DNA of 7,240 bases from Lentisphaerota bacterium (GCA_016929365.1 JAFGIZ010000192.1:1-7240), one strand, 5' to 3'. Positions 1 to 6,790 are shown, counted from the first letter of the stretch. The notes: generated by a model not told the origin, from the letters alone. Numbers and translations: made by a program.

Positions 1-83
1 AGACGGGACGCAAAGACCACCGCGCCCGCGCCGGACAGGGCGCAGACGACCGTCAAACCCATCCATACGCAGAGCATTGTCAT
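1..83 (-). CDS. N-terminus of an unidentified membrane or secreted protein (partial)
   Basis: Only the first 27 codons are in the window; the gene runs off the left edge. The reading frame opens with an ATG at 83 (a second in-frame ATG is two codons later, at 77). It encodes a continuous hydrophobic stretch, roughly residues 4 to 25, rich in V, A, L and G and followed by an Arg. This is what a signal peptide or a first transmembrane helix looks like. Only a weak AGGGA lies about 11 bases upstream of the first ATG, so the start is not certain. The gap to the stop of the upstream response regulator is 21 bp on the same strand, with no terminator, so the two are probably co-transcribed. No family can be named from so short a piece. 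Confidence 0.5.
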   Translation of the reverse strand, partial: MTMLCVWMGLTVVCALSGAGAVVFASR

Positions 84-104
84 GGGTGCGCGCGTCCCTG
101 CATT

Positions 105-542
105 TCAGGGTTGATGAGGCAATTGGATCCGCAGCGCCTCGATCAAGGCGTTCCGCGAAATCGGTTTGCGCAGGAGGGTGCAGTGCGCGTTTTCCTCGAC
201 GAGCTTGACGATGGCCGGCTGCGGATCGTAGCCGGTGAAGAAAATAAGATGGGGCTTTTCGATCCCCTGGGCGTGACATATCTCGCAGATTTGGCGATAG
301 GCCTGTTCCCCGTCCATGACCGGCATATTCAGATCCATGAGGATGACCCCCTGGCGGAGGGTGCGGAAACTCTCGACCGCTTCGGCGCCGTTGACCGCCA
401 GATCGAGCTTCACATTCGGAAAGCCGGTGGTCTTGCATAAGAGGACACGGTAGAACATATCGCGGATGCTCTTCTGGTCATCGACAACAAGAATCCGCCT
501 TGGGGCACACGGGTGCAAAGTACCGTGATGTTTTCTGCTCAT
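105..542 (-). CDS. Stand-alone response regulator (CheY-like receiver domain)
   Basis: This 145-residue protein is a single receiver domain with no output domain, so it probably acts by protein contact or as a phosphorelay intermediate in the cytoplasm. Visible family residues are the acidic pair D21-D22 after the ILVV strand, the phospho-acceptor D70 in MDLNMP, the switch T103 in FFTGYD and the lysine K126 followed by cis-Pro 127 in LLRKPIS. All catalytic positions of the CheY fold are therefore present. The reading frame stays open far upstream, but the start at 542 is supported by a strong Shine-Dalgarno (GGGAGGAG, six bases before ATG), and the receiver fold begins about 16 residues later. 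Upstream codons would be antisense to the histidine kinase. It is divergent from that histidine kinase (157 bp gap), a possible but unproven partner, and 21 bp upstream of the partial gene at the left edge. Confidence 0.93.
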   Translation of the reverse strand: MSRKHHGTLHPCAPRRILVVDDQKSIRDMFYRVLLCKTTGFPNVKLDLAVNGAEAVESFRTLRQGVILMDLNMPVMDGEQAYRQICEICHAQGIEKPHLIFFTGYDPQPAIVKLVEENAHCTLLRKPISRNALIEALRIQLPHQP

Positions 543-608
543 GACGGGCTCCTCCCTTGTTCCCGCACGGCATTGCGAACATGCCGCGCGCTCTCGTCTC
601 TTGGCGGC

Positions 609-637
609 AGTTTGGCGGGAGTTGCCGGAGGAGTCAA
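609..637 (-). promoter_or_regulatory. Candidate sigma70-type promoter for the response regulator
   Basis: On the minus strand, TTGACT (637-632, five of six matches to the -35 consensus) is followed after 17 bp by CAAACT (614-609, three of six matches to the -10 consensus). This predicts transcription from about 602 and a leader of about 60 bases carrying the strong GGGAGGAG ribosome binding site at 549-556. The -35 and spacing are good and the -10 is weak. This is a prediction by eye. Confidence 0.4.
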
Positions 638-649
638 GCGCCTTCCGGC

Positions 650-679
650 TTGCGTTCCGGGGGGCACGCCGGGCATACT
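650..679 (+). promoter_or_regulatory. Candidate promoter for the FHA-GAF histidine kinase
   Basis: TTGCGT (650-655) and CATACT (674-679, four of six to the -10 consensus) are separated by 18 bp, with a predicted start near 686 and a short leader before the ATG at 700. The -35 is poor, so the promoter may be weak or need an activator. The -10 lies inside a perfect inverted repeat, CCGGGC (669-674) and GCCCGG (680-685), with a 5-base loop. This could be a protein-binding site, though short GC palindromes are common in DNA of this composition. Confidence 0.3.
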
Positions 680-699
680 GCCCGGGTCCGGGGGAGACC

Positions 700-2337
700 A
701 TGCGCATTGAAGTGATGACGGGCGAGGGGCGGGGGCGGGCCTGCGACCTCGACGGCGGCGAATGCCTGATCGGGCGGGATCCGCAGTGCACGATCCGCTT
801 GAACGACCCCGAGGTGTCGCGGCGGCACGCACGGATTACGGTCGCAGCCGGCGAGGCCTGGGTCGAGGATCTGGACAGCCGCAACGGCACGCTGCTGAAC
901 GGCCGCCCCATCCGGCGCGGACGCCTCGCGGCGGGCGACGAGGTGCGGGTCGGCGCCTGCCGCCTGCGGGCGGGGGCGTCTGCGCCGGAGGCCGAGCCGG
1001 CCACTGCGGGGCCGCGGGAGGCGGAGGACGACGTGCGCGTGCTGGCTTCCGTGCAGCATGAAGAGGCCGACCTGCTCGCGGGTGCGTCGCTGGCGGCGAG
1101 CGAATCGGACGCGCTGCATGAGAACCGGGTGCTGCGCAAGCTGTGCGAAATCAGCAATATCTTTGCGTCGGGCCACGAACGGGCGGCGCTGACGACGGTG
1201 TTGGACCGGGCAAAAGCGGTTCTCGACGCGGATACCGCGTGCATCCTGTTGCGCCGGGAAGACGAAGAGACCTGGGAGGTGCATGCCGTGTCGAGCGACA
1301 CGCCGCGCGGGGAGAGCCCGCCGGTCAGCCGCACGATCATCGCCGCGGCGGTTAAGGAGGGCAACGCGATCCTGGCGGGCAACCCCCTGTCCGACGAGCG
1401 GTTTGCGGCAAGCGAAAGTATCGTGCGGCAGCGGATCACAACGGCGGTGTGCGCCCCTTTGAAGATCGAGGATACGTTCTCGGGCGTGCTGTTCCTGGAC
1501 CGCGTGAACCGGCGCGAGGTGTTTACGCCGCTTGATTTGCGTTTTGCGGCGACGGTGGCCAATATGCTGGGGGTCGTCCTGGAGCGAACCCGTTATTACG
1601 AAGAATACGTGAAGCGTGAACGGCTCGCGGCCGTGGGGCAGGTCATTGCGGGCCTGGCGCATTATGCCAAGAACATTATCACGGGGTTGCGGCTGAGCGT
1701 GGAAACGCTGCAGCGGGCCGTAAAACGACGCGGCGTGGAGGGGTTCGACGCATGCGTGACGTCGATCGTGACCGAGGAGCGGCGTCTTTCGGACTTGATC
1801 CTGGACATGTTGACCTATGCGCGCGAGCGGGAGCCGGTACGCACCGAGGTCCCGCTCGCGGACGTGGTTCGCGCTGTCGCGGCGCCTTACACCGACCATT
1901 TGCGGGAGGCGGGCATCAGCCTGGACCTGGCGTTGCAGCCGGACACGCCGGCGATCGAGGCCGACCGCTCGGCCATGCATCGCGTCATATTGAATGTTTT
2001 CCTGAACGCGGTGGACGCCCTGGCGGGGTGCCGGAAGGAGAACAAGCGTATCCGGATTGAACTGGCGCCCGCGGAAACAGGGCGGACGGTACGCCTGCGG
2101 ATCACGGACACGGGCTGCGGCATGCCGCGGGAGCACCTGGGCAAGATTTTCGGAGTGTTTTTTTCCACCAAGGGTTCGAAGGGGACGGGCCTGGGCCTGG
2201 CGGTAGTGCACAAGATTGTCCAGGAGCACGGCGGCCGGATTACGGCGGATTCGGAAGCGGGGGCGTGGACGGCGTTTACGATTGACCTCCCCGTGTCGCC
2301 GCAGCGGGCGGCCACGGCGCGCCGGGCTCAGTCCTGA
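700..2337 (+). CDS. FHA-GAF sensor histidine kinase
   Basis: This is a 545-residue cytoplasmic sensor kinase with no membrane segment. Residues 1-90 are an FHA domain (phospho-threonine reader) with its binding set G25-R26, S40, R42, H43 and N62-G63, then N67-G68. A polar linker follows, then a GAF sensory domain (about 145-297). The dimerisation and phospho-acceptor helix follows, with H321 in GLAHYAKN. The C-terminal HATPase domain has the N box (N432, N436), the G1 box DTGCGM (470-475), an F box (about 484-488) and the G2 box KGTGLGL (494-500), so ATP binding looks intact. The H box is unusual: the Glu and Pro of the common HExxxPL pattern are missing. The start at 700 is chosen because the first FHA strand begins there and GGGGGAG lies just upstream, although the spacing is short. 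The frame is open back to 541, but those residues resemble no domain. The 3' end overlaps the convergent diguanylate cyclase gene by 10 bp. The GAF ligand cannot be told from sequence. Confidence 0.93.
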   Translation: MRIEVMTGEGRGRACDLDGGECLIGRDPQCTIRLNDPEVSRRHARITVAAGEAWVEDLDSRNGTLLNGRPIRRGRLAAGDEVRVGACRLRAGASAPEAEPATAGPREAEDDVRVLASVQHEEADLLAGASLAASESDALHENRVLRKLCEISNIFASGHERAALTTVLDRAKAVLDADTACILLRREDEETWEVHAVSSDTPRGESPPVSRTIIAAAVKEGNAILAGNPLSDERFAASESIVRQRITTAVCAPLKIEDTFSGVLFLDRVNRREVFTPLDLRFAATVANMLGVVLERTRYYEEYVKRERLAAVGQVIAGLAHYAKNIITGLRLSVETLQRAVKRRGVEGFDACVTSIVTEERRLSDLILDMLTYAREREPVRTEVPLADVVRAVAAPYTDHLREAGISLDLALQPDTPAIEADRSAMHRVILNVFLNAVDALAGCRKENKRIRIELAPAETGRTVRLRITDTGCGMPREHLGKIFGVFFSTKGSKGTGLGLAVVHKIVQEHGGRITADSEAGAWTAFTIDLPVSPQRAATARRAQS

Positions 2338-2342
2338 CCCGG
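2322..2342. terminator. Candidate bidirectional hairpin spanning two convergent stop codons
   Basis: CCGGG (2322-2326) pairs with CCCGG (2338-2342). Inside it, after one bulged C, TCAG pairs with CTGA, giving an imperfect stem of 8 to 9 bp around a tiny loop. The inner arms are the two TGA stop codons of the converging genes (TGA at 2335-2337 on plus, TGA at 2330-2328 on minus). No T-tract follows on either strand, so this is not a canonical intrinsic terminator. It could stall polymerase or protect 3' ends from either side. Confidence 0.3.
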
Positions 2343-3239
2343 ACCGCGGATCTCGACGCAGTTGCGGCCTCTTTCTTTGGCGGCGTAGAGGGCCCGGTCG
2401 GCTGCGGTGATCAAGGCATCCAGCTCCAGGTCGCTTCCGCCGCGGATGCATGCCCCGACGGATACCGTCACGGCGATGCGCCGTCCTTCGAATGTAAAAG
2501 GCCGTTCGGCTACCGCCCGGCGGATACGTTCACAGAAGCCGCGAACCGCGACCGGGCGCGTATCGCCCCGCAGCATAATAATGAGTTCGTCGCCGCCGTA
2601 CCGGCCCAGCAGGTCTTCTTCGCGTTTCAGATGCTGGATCAGCACGGCAATATCACGCAGGACATGGTCGCCCGCACGGTGCCCGAACGAGTCGTTTATG
2701 GTTTTGAAGCCGTCGAGGTCGAACATGACCAGGGCGACGGCGTGCCCGGCGCGCCGGGCGAGGGCGAGGTCCTCCGCCGCGCGCCGCATGAAGTAGAAGC
2801 GGTTGGGAACATGGGTCAGCGCGTCGGTGGTGGCCTGCCGGAAGAGCTGTTCTTCGAAATGCACTTCGGATCGATGTTTGTATTCAATATGCAGAATGGT
2901 GCGGCCGAGCTGGATGGTGGATTCCGGGGTGACGGGAATGCGGGCGACTCTCCGGCCGTTGACGAAGGTGCCGTTCTTGGAGTTGCGGTCTTCGACATAG
3001 AAGCAGCCGTCGCGCTGGATGACGGCGCAGTGGAAGCGCGAGATAAGGTCGTCGTTGATGGGAATATCCGCGTCGGGCGAGCGGCCGATGATCATGTCCG
3101 GCTTATCGAGGGCGCAATGTTTGCCCGTATCGCGGCCCTTGAGCACGACGAGGTACGGTTCCCGGGGGCCGGTCTGCACGCGGGTATGGGGCTGCTGCAG
3201 CGTCTGGGTGCTGGTCGCCTGTACCGTTTTGCCGGTCAT
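2328..3239 (-). CDS. FHA-GGDEF diguanylate cyclase
   Basis: This 303-residue soluble protein is predicted to make cyclic di-GMP from two GTP. Residues 1-27 are Thr-rich and probably disordered. About 28-120 is an FHA domain with G52-R53, S67-R68, H70, N86, N89-G90 and N94-G95. A short helix (about 121-135) leads into the GGDEF domain (about 136-300). That domain has FDLDGFK (173-179) for metal and GTP contacts, a GGDEL active-site motif (215-219) and the late ADRALYAAKERGRN signature. R206-E-E-D209, five residues before GGDEL, matches the RxxD product-inhibition site. GGDEL instead of GGDEF is a conservative change, so activity is likely. The start at 3239 has AGGG seven bases upstream and directly precedes the Thr-rich segment. 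The gene lies 65 bp downstream of the Ser/Thr kinase on the same strand and probably has its own promoter as well. It overlaps the histidine kinase gene tail to tail. The FHA domain suggests control by Ser/Thr phosphorylation (inference). Confidence 0.94.
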   Translation of the reverse strand: MTGKTVQATSTQTLQQPHTRVQTGPREPYLVVLKGRDTGKHCALDKPDMIIGRSPDADIPINDDLISRFHCAVIQRDGCFYVEDRNSKNGTFVNGRRVARIPVTPESTIQLGRTILHIEYKHRSEVHFEEQLFRQATTDALTHVPNRFYFMRRAAEDLALARRAGHAVALVMFDLDGFKTINDSFGHRAGDHVLRDIAVLIQHLKREEDLLGRYGGDELIIMLRGDTRPVAVRGFCERIRRAVAERPFTFEGRRIAVTVSVGACIRGGSDLELDALITAADRALYAAKERGRNCVEIRGPGQD

Positions 3240-3278
3240 CGTGAAGCCCTGGCCTGGCGGCGTTGTGCAAGGCGGGGC

Positions 3279-3308
3279 ACTATGACAGAAGGGGTGCGCT
3301 GATGTCAA
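3279..3308 (-). promoter_or_regulatory. Candidate promoter for the diguanylate cyclase
   Basis: On the minus strand a perfect consensus -35, TTGACA (3308-3303), is followed after 18 bp by CATAGT (3284-3279, four of six to the -10 consensus). The predicted start is near 3272, giving a leader of about 33 bases to the ATG at 3239. The TGA inside the -35 is the stop codon of the upstream kinase gene. The cyclase could thus be made independently of read-through from the kinase. Confidence 0.5.
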
Positions 3309-6300
3309 GGGGCGGCGGAGAGGAGCACGCGCGCGATGCCGTCGTCGTCGGCGGTTGCCAGGCGGCGCCCGTCGGGCGAAACGGCCAGGGCGGTGACCCA
3401 GTCGGCGGGACTGTTGAGGGACAGGGTCTCGCGGCCCGTGGCGACATCCCAGACGCGGGTGGTGCCGCGGTCGGCGGTAAAAATACGCTTGCCGCCGGGG
3501 CACCAGGCCACGGCGGCGACGGCCCCGGCGTGGCCGGGCAGGATCCGGCGTTCGCGCCCGGAAGCGGCGTTCCAGATACGGGCCGTGCCGTCCCGTCCCC
3601 CGGAGACGACCCACTGCCCGTCGGGTGAAGCCGCCGCACAGGTCACGGCGCCGTGATGGTTGGTGAAGGCCGCGACCGGTTCGCGCGGCTCGAGGTTCCA
3701 GACCACGGCCCGGGCGCCGCAGAGCACGAGCCGGCGTCCGTCCGGTGTAAACGCGGCGGAACGCATGACCCGGGGGGCCGCGTCCAGCGCGGCTTGCAGC
3801 GTGCCGCCGGCGGTTTCCCAGAGCCGCATGCCGTCCAGCCCGGCCGTACAGGCCAGCGTGCCGTCCGGGGAGAAGACAGCGTCGGTCACGGGCCCGCCGT
3901 GGCCGGAGAGAAGGGCGCGCAGGTGCCCGGTCGAGGCATCCCAGAGGCGCGCCGTACCGTCGTACGAGGCGCTTAGAACACGGGTTCCGTCCGGCGAGAA
4001 GACCGCCGCGGCGACACGGTCGGTATGTCCCGCGAACCGGCGTATTTCGCGTTCGCCGTCGAGCTGCCAGAGGCGCACGGTATGATCCTCTCCGGCGGTC
4101 AGGGCCAGCCGGCCGTCGGGCGAAAAGGCGACATCGTGGATCGGGCCGTCGTGTCCGCGAAGTTCCAGCCGGTCCTCCGGCCGCCGGGTATTCCAGAGGC
4201 GAATGGTCCCGTCGCGGCCGGCGGTGGCGGCGGAGGCGCCGTCCGGCGCGAAGGCGGCCCCCAGCACGGGCGCCGTGTGCCCCTTGAACGTAAGGAGCAG
4301 GCGGCCGGTTTCGATATCCCAGAGCCGCGCCGCATGGTCCGTGCCGGCGGTCAGGGCGCGGCGTGCGTCGGCATCGAAGCGCAGGGAGAAGAGCGGATCC
4401 TGCTGGCCGCGGAGGGGGCGTACGTCCGTGAGGGCCCCGGAGCGCGGATCCCAGAGCCGCACCAGGGCGTCTTCGGAGGCGGTGCAGACGCGGCGCAGGT
4501 CCGGCTGCAGCGCCACGGCGATGACCGGGCCGTTATGTCCCTCGAAAACGGCGCGCGTTTCGGCGGCGGCCAGATCCCAGAGCCGCGCCGTTCCGTCTTC
4601 ACTGCCGGTCACCAGGCGTGCGCCGTCCGGCGTCACGGCCGCGGCCGTCAGGGGGGCCGTGTGTCCCAGCAGCGTGGCGACGAGCCGGCCTGACCGGACG
4701 TCCCAGACCTTGATCTCTCCGAGCCGGGAAGACGCCACGACGTAGCGGCCGCCGGGAACCTGCGCCGCGCAATACACGGCGTCGTAGTAATCCGCGAGAC
4801 GGATACCGTCCAGGCGGAGCGAGGCAAGGTCCAGGTACAGCAGGCGGCCGTTTTCCACGCCCCACAGGACGCGCTGCCCGTCGTCCGCGAGGGCGAGCGG
4901 CACGGCCGAGGTCGCATGGCCGGTCAGCGATTCCCGGAGTTCGCCGCGCGCCGCGTCCCAGAGACGGACGGTGCGGTCGAGCCCTTCGGACACGAGGGTC
5001 CGGCCGTCGGGCGAAAAGAGCACCGAGGCGACGGGCCCTTCGTGGCCGGTCAGGACGGCCGTGGACTGCCGGCACTGGCGCAGGAGGCGGGACCACTCCC
5101 AGCCCCTCAGGGCCGGGGTCGCGGCCTCCAGGACGGCGCGGGCCTGCTCGAGCCGGCCGTCGGCGATACGCCGTTCCGCCAGGGCGATGGCATTGAGATA
5201 GTTTTCCTGCTCGGCCGCGCGGAGCGCGGCCAGGGCGGCCTGCCGCTGTTCGCTTTCGCGTTGTTCGGCGGCGAGGGCGCGGTTGCGCTCGCGCGCCATG
5301 CGTTGTTCGGCGGCGAGGGCGCGGTTGCGCTCGAGGTGCATGCGTTGTTCGGCGGCGAGGGCGCGGTTGCGCTGCAGGCGGGTGGCCCAGTAGGCCGTGG
5401 CCATGATGCCGAGCGCGATGATGCCGGCCGCCGCGGCCGCGCCGAGACTGGCGCGCACGATGCGATTGCGCCGGGCCGCCTCGGCCAGGGCCTCCTCGAT
5501 GCGGCGCGCCAGCGCGTCGGGGGCGGGCAGGCCGATGCCGGCCCGGGCGGCGGCCCCGCGTTCGCTGCGCAGGGCGGCGACCTGTGAGCGGGCGAGGCGG
5601 AGGTCGCCTTCGGCCAGGGCGATTTCGGCGTAACGGGTCCGCGCGCGGTGGAGCCCCTGCGCCGCGTCGGCGTTCTCGGCCCAGAGCTCGAGGGCCTGCT
5701 GAAATCCGGCGACGATCTCGTTGCAGGCGCGGTAGGCGTCGCCGGCGACGGCCTCGTGAAGCGCGTCGAGGCGCAGGGATGCGGCGTCGGCCAGCGCGAT
5801 GCTTTCGGCGTGCGACCGGTAGGCGCGGACGGCTTCCTGGAACGCTTTCACGGAAGCATAGCGGGCTTCCGGGCGGGCGGCCAGGGCGGTCAGCGCGATC
5901 GCGACCAGTTCGCCGCCGCGGTCGGTCGGCTGAATCTCGTTGCGCGCGGCGGCCCGGACGGCGGCGCGCGCCTCGCGGCCCGGATGCGGCCGGAGTCCGG
6001 TGGCGATTTCGTACAGGATGCCGCCCAGCAGATAAATGTCGGAGCACGGGCCGATGCGGTCGTACTCGCAGCGCGCCATCTCGGGCGCCATGTAGGCCGG
6101 GGTGCCCGCGAGGCTCAGGGATTCCGCGGCGCGTTCCGCGGCATCGGCGTGCAAGTTCAGGGCGAGCCCCCAGTCCATGACCAGGACTTCGCCGTATTCG
6201 CCGAGCATGACGTTGGCGGGTTTGAGGTCGCGGTGCACGATGCCGTGCGCGTGTGCGAAGGCCGCGGCGTCGCAGACGGAAAGCAGGATGTCCAGGTTGC

Positions 6301-6790
6301 GGTCCAGCGGGGCGTCGTCGATGATGTCGCTCCACGCGGTGCCGGTGACTTCCTTCATTGCATAGAAAAGGTTGCCGTCGGCGGTCTTGCCCAGTTCGTA
6401 GACCGGCACGATGTTGGGATGATTCAGCTCGCCGGTGACGAGGGCCTCGGCGAGAAAGCGGTCGGCCACGGGCTGCGGGGCGTCCGGCTTGCGGAGCATC
6501 TTGACGGCGATCCGGCGGTCCAGCGAGGCCTGGCGGGCGCCGTACACGACGCCCATGCCGCCTTCACCCAGGACTTCGGCGAGTTCGAAGTCCACGCTCG
6601 CACGGGCGTCCGGATCGCAGCGCGGCGCGATGCGCCGCGCCCGCAGGACAATCCGCGAGGCGGCCGACTGCACGGTGTGAATGCCGTCGGCCTTGAGCGA
6701 CAGCGTCGCGTCCACGCCGGCCTCCAGGGTCCGCGCCGGGTCGTCGACCCCGCCGCTGTTGGTGCGGGCCAACTCGTCGTCGTTGCCCAT
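3305..6790 (-). CDS. Membrane-anchored Ser/Thr protein kinase with WD40 propellers
   Basis: This 1161-residue protein has a bacterial Hanks-type kinase domain (about 70-325) with glycine loop LGEGGMGVVY (74-83), K97, E115, catalytic HRDLKPAN (186-193), DWG in place of DFG (206-208) and APE (235-237). All catalytic residues are present and it should be active. A helical, TPR-like region (about 328-440) follows. Next come one predicted membrane helix (about 448-470), a coiled-coil stalk with three 14-residue repeats (474-511), an RGWEW linker (562-566) and 14 WD40 blades (577-1161), probably two seven-bladed propellers. The layout resembles sensor kinases with a cytoplasmic catalytic head and a distal propeller. 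The side of the membrane is inferred; basic residues flank both ends of the helix. The start at 6790 is the first ATG giving a plausible N-terminus. It has no Shine-Dalgarno, but a promoter directly upstream suggests leaderless translation. Codons farther upstream would run into adk antisense. It is divergent from adk and lies upstream of the FHA-GGDEF gene. Confidence 0.95.
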   Translation of the reverse strand: MGNDDELARTNSGGVDDPARTLEAGVDATLSLKADGIHTVQSAASRIVLRARRIAPRCDPDARASVDFELAEVLGEGGMGVVYGARQASLDRRIAVKMLRKPDAPQPVADRFLAEALVTGELNHPNIVPVYELGKTADGNLFYAMKEVTGTAWSDIIDDAPLDRNLDILLSVCDAAAFAHAHGIVHRDLKPANVMLGEYGEVLVMDWGLALNLHADAAERAAESLSLAGTPAYMAPEMARCEYDRIGPCSDIYLLGGILYEIATGLRPHPGREARAAVRAAARNEIQPTDRGGELVAIALTALAARPEARYASVKAFQEAVRAYRSHAESIALADAASLRLDALHEAVAGDAYRACNEIVAGFQQALELWAENADAAQGLHRARTRYAEIALAEGDLRLARSQVAALRSERGAAARAGIGLPAPDALARRIEEALAEAARRNRIVRASLGAAAAAGIIALGIMATAYWATRLQRNRALAAEQRMHLERNRALAAEQRMARERNRALAAEQRESEQRQAALAALRAAEQENYLNAIALAERRIADGRLEQARAVLEAATPALRGWEWSRLLRQCRQSTAVLTGHEGPVASVLFSPDGRTLVSEGLDRTVRLWDAARGELRESLTGHATSAVPLALADDGQRVLWGVENGRLLYLDLASLRLDGIRLADYYDAVYCAAQVPGGRYVVASSRLGEIKVWDVRSGRLVATLLGHTAPLTAAAVTPDGARLVTGSEDGTARLWDLAAAETRAVFEGHNGPVIAVALQPDLRRVCTASEDALVRLWDPRSGALTDVRPLRGQQDPLFSLRFDADARRALTAGTDHAARLWDIETGRLLLTFKGHTAPVLGAAFAPDGASAATAGRDGTIRLWNTRRPEDRLELRGHDGPIHDVAFSPDGRLALTAGEDHTVRLWQLDGEREIRRFAGHTDRVAAAVFSPDGTRVLSASYDGTARLWDASTGHLRALLSGHGGPVTDAVFSPDGTLACTAGLDGMRLWETAGGTLQAALDAAPRVMRSAAFTPDGRRLVLCGARAVVWNLEPREPVAAFTNHHGAVTCAAASPDGQWVVSGGRDGTARIWNAASGRERRILPGHAGAVAAVAWCPGGKRIFTADRGTTRVWDVATGRETLSLNSPADWVTALAVSPDGRRLATADDDGIARVLLSAAP
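3308..5062 (-). repeat. Array of 14 WD40 blades inside the kinase gene
   Basis: Counting GH...SPDG...DGTxRLWD-type units by eye gives 14 successive blades of about 40-44 residues (kinase residues 577-1161). Blades 4, 7, 8, 9 and 12 are close to consensus. Blade 2 (about 625-666) is degenerate and lacks the WD. Blades 10 and 11 are shortened in the strand before the WD. The last blade ends in RVLLSAAP instead of a WD. The number suits two closed seven-bladed propellers, which usually serve as protein-binding platforms. The ligand is unknown. Confidence 0.85.
5259..5373 (-). repeat. Three-copy 42-bp tandem repeat (coiled-coil stalk)
   Basis: A 31-base core is present identically at 5259-5289, 5301-5331 and 5343-5373, an exact 42-bp period with about 11 variable bases between cores. 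It encodes RNRALAAEQR three times (kinase residues 474-483, 488-497 and 502-511) directly after the membrane helix. The period of 14 residues is two heptads, fitting a coiled-coil stalk. The near-perfect DNA identity, including third codon positions, points to recent duplication or gene conversion. Confidence 0.92.

Noticed and set aside
541..699. In-frame extension of the histidine kinase upstream to an ATG at 541
   Set aside because: The residues fit no domain, the ATG overlaps the start of the divergent response regulator, and the FHA fold begins at the ATG at 700.
543..1562. Long upstream extension of the response regulator frame on the minus strand
   Set aside because: It is antisense to the well-supported histidine kinase, low in complexity and rich in Arg, Ser and Ala. 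The receiver domain has its own start with a strong Shine-Dalgarno at 542.
634..2451. Minus-strand open frame of about 605 residues
   Set aside because: It is antisense to the histidine kinase, Arg- and Pro-rich with no recognisable motif; it is a typical shadow frame in high-GC DNA.
3240..3614. Upstream extension of the cyclase frame into the kinase gene
   Set aside because: The extension is Arg-rich, overlaps the end of the WD40 coding region and has no domain. The ATG at 3239 with AGGG upstream fits better.
5259..5373. CRISPR-like array
   Set aside because: The repeats are in frame, have only about 11 bases between cores, and encode a regular coiled coil within an intact gene.
4599..6335. 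Minus-strand open frame of 578 residues in another frame of the kinase gene
   Set aside because: It is an out-of-frame reading, extremely Arg- and Pro-rich, overlapping the intact kinase reading frame.
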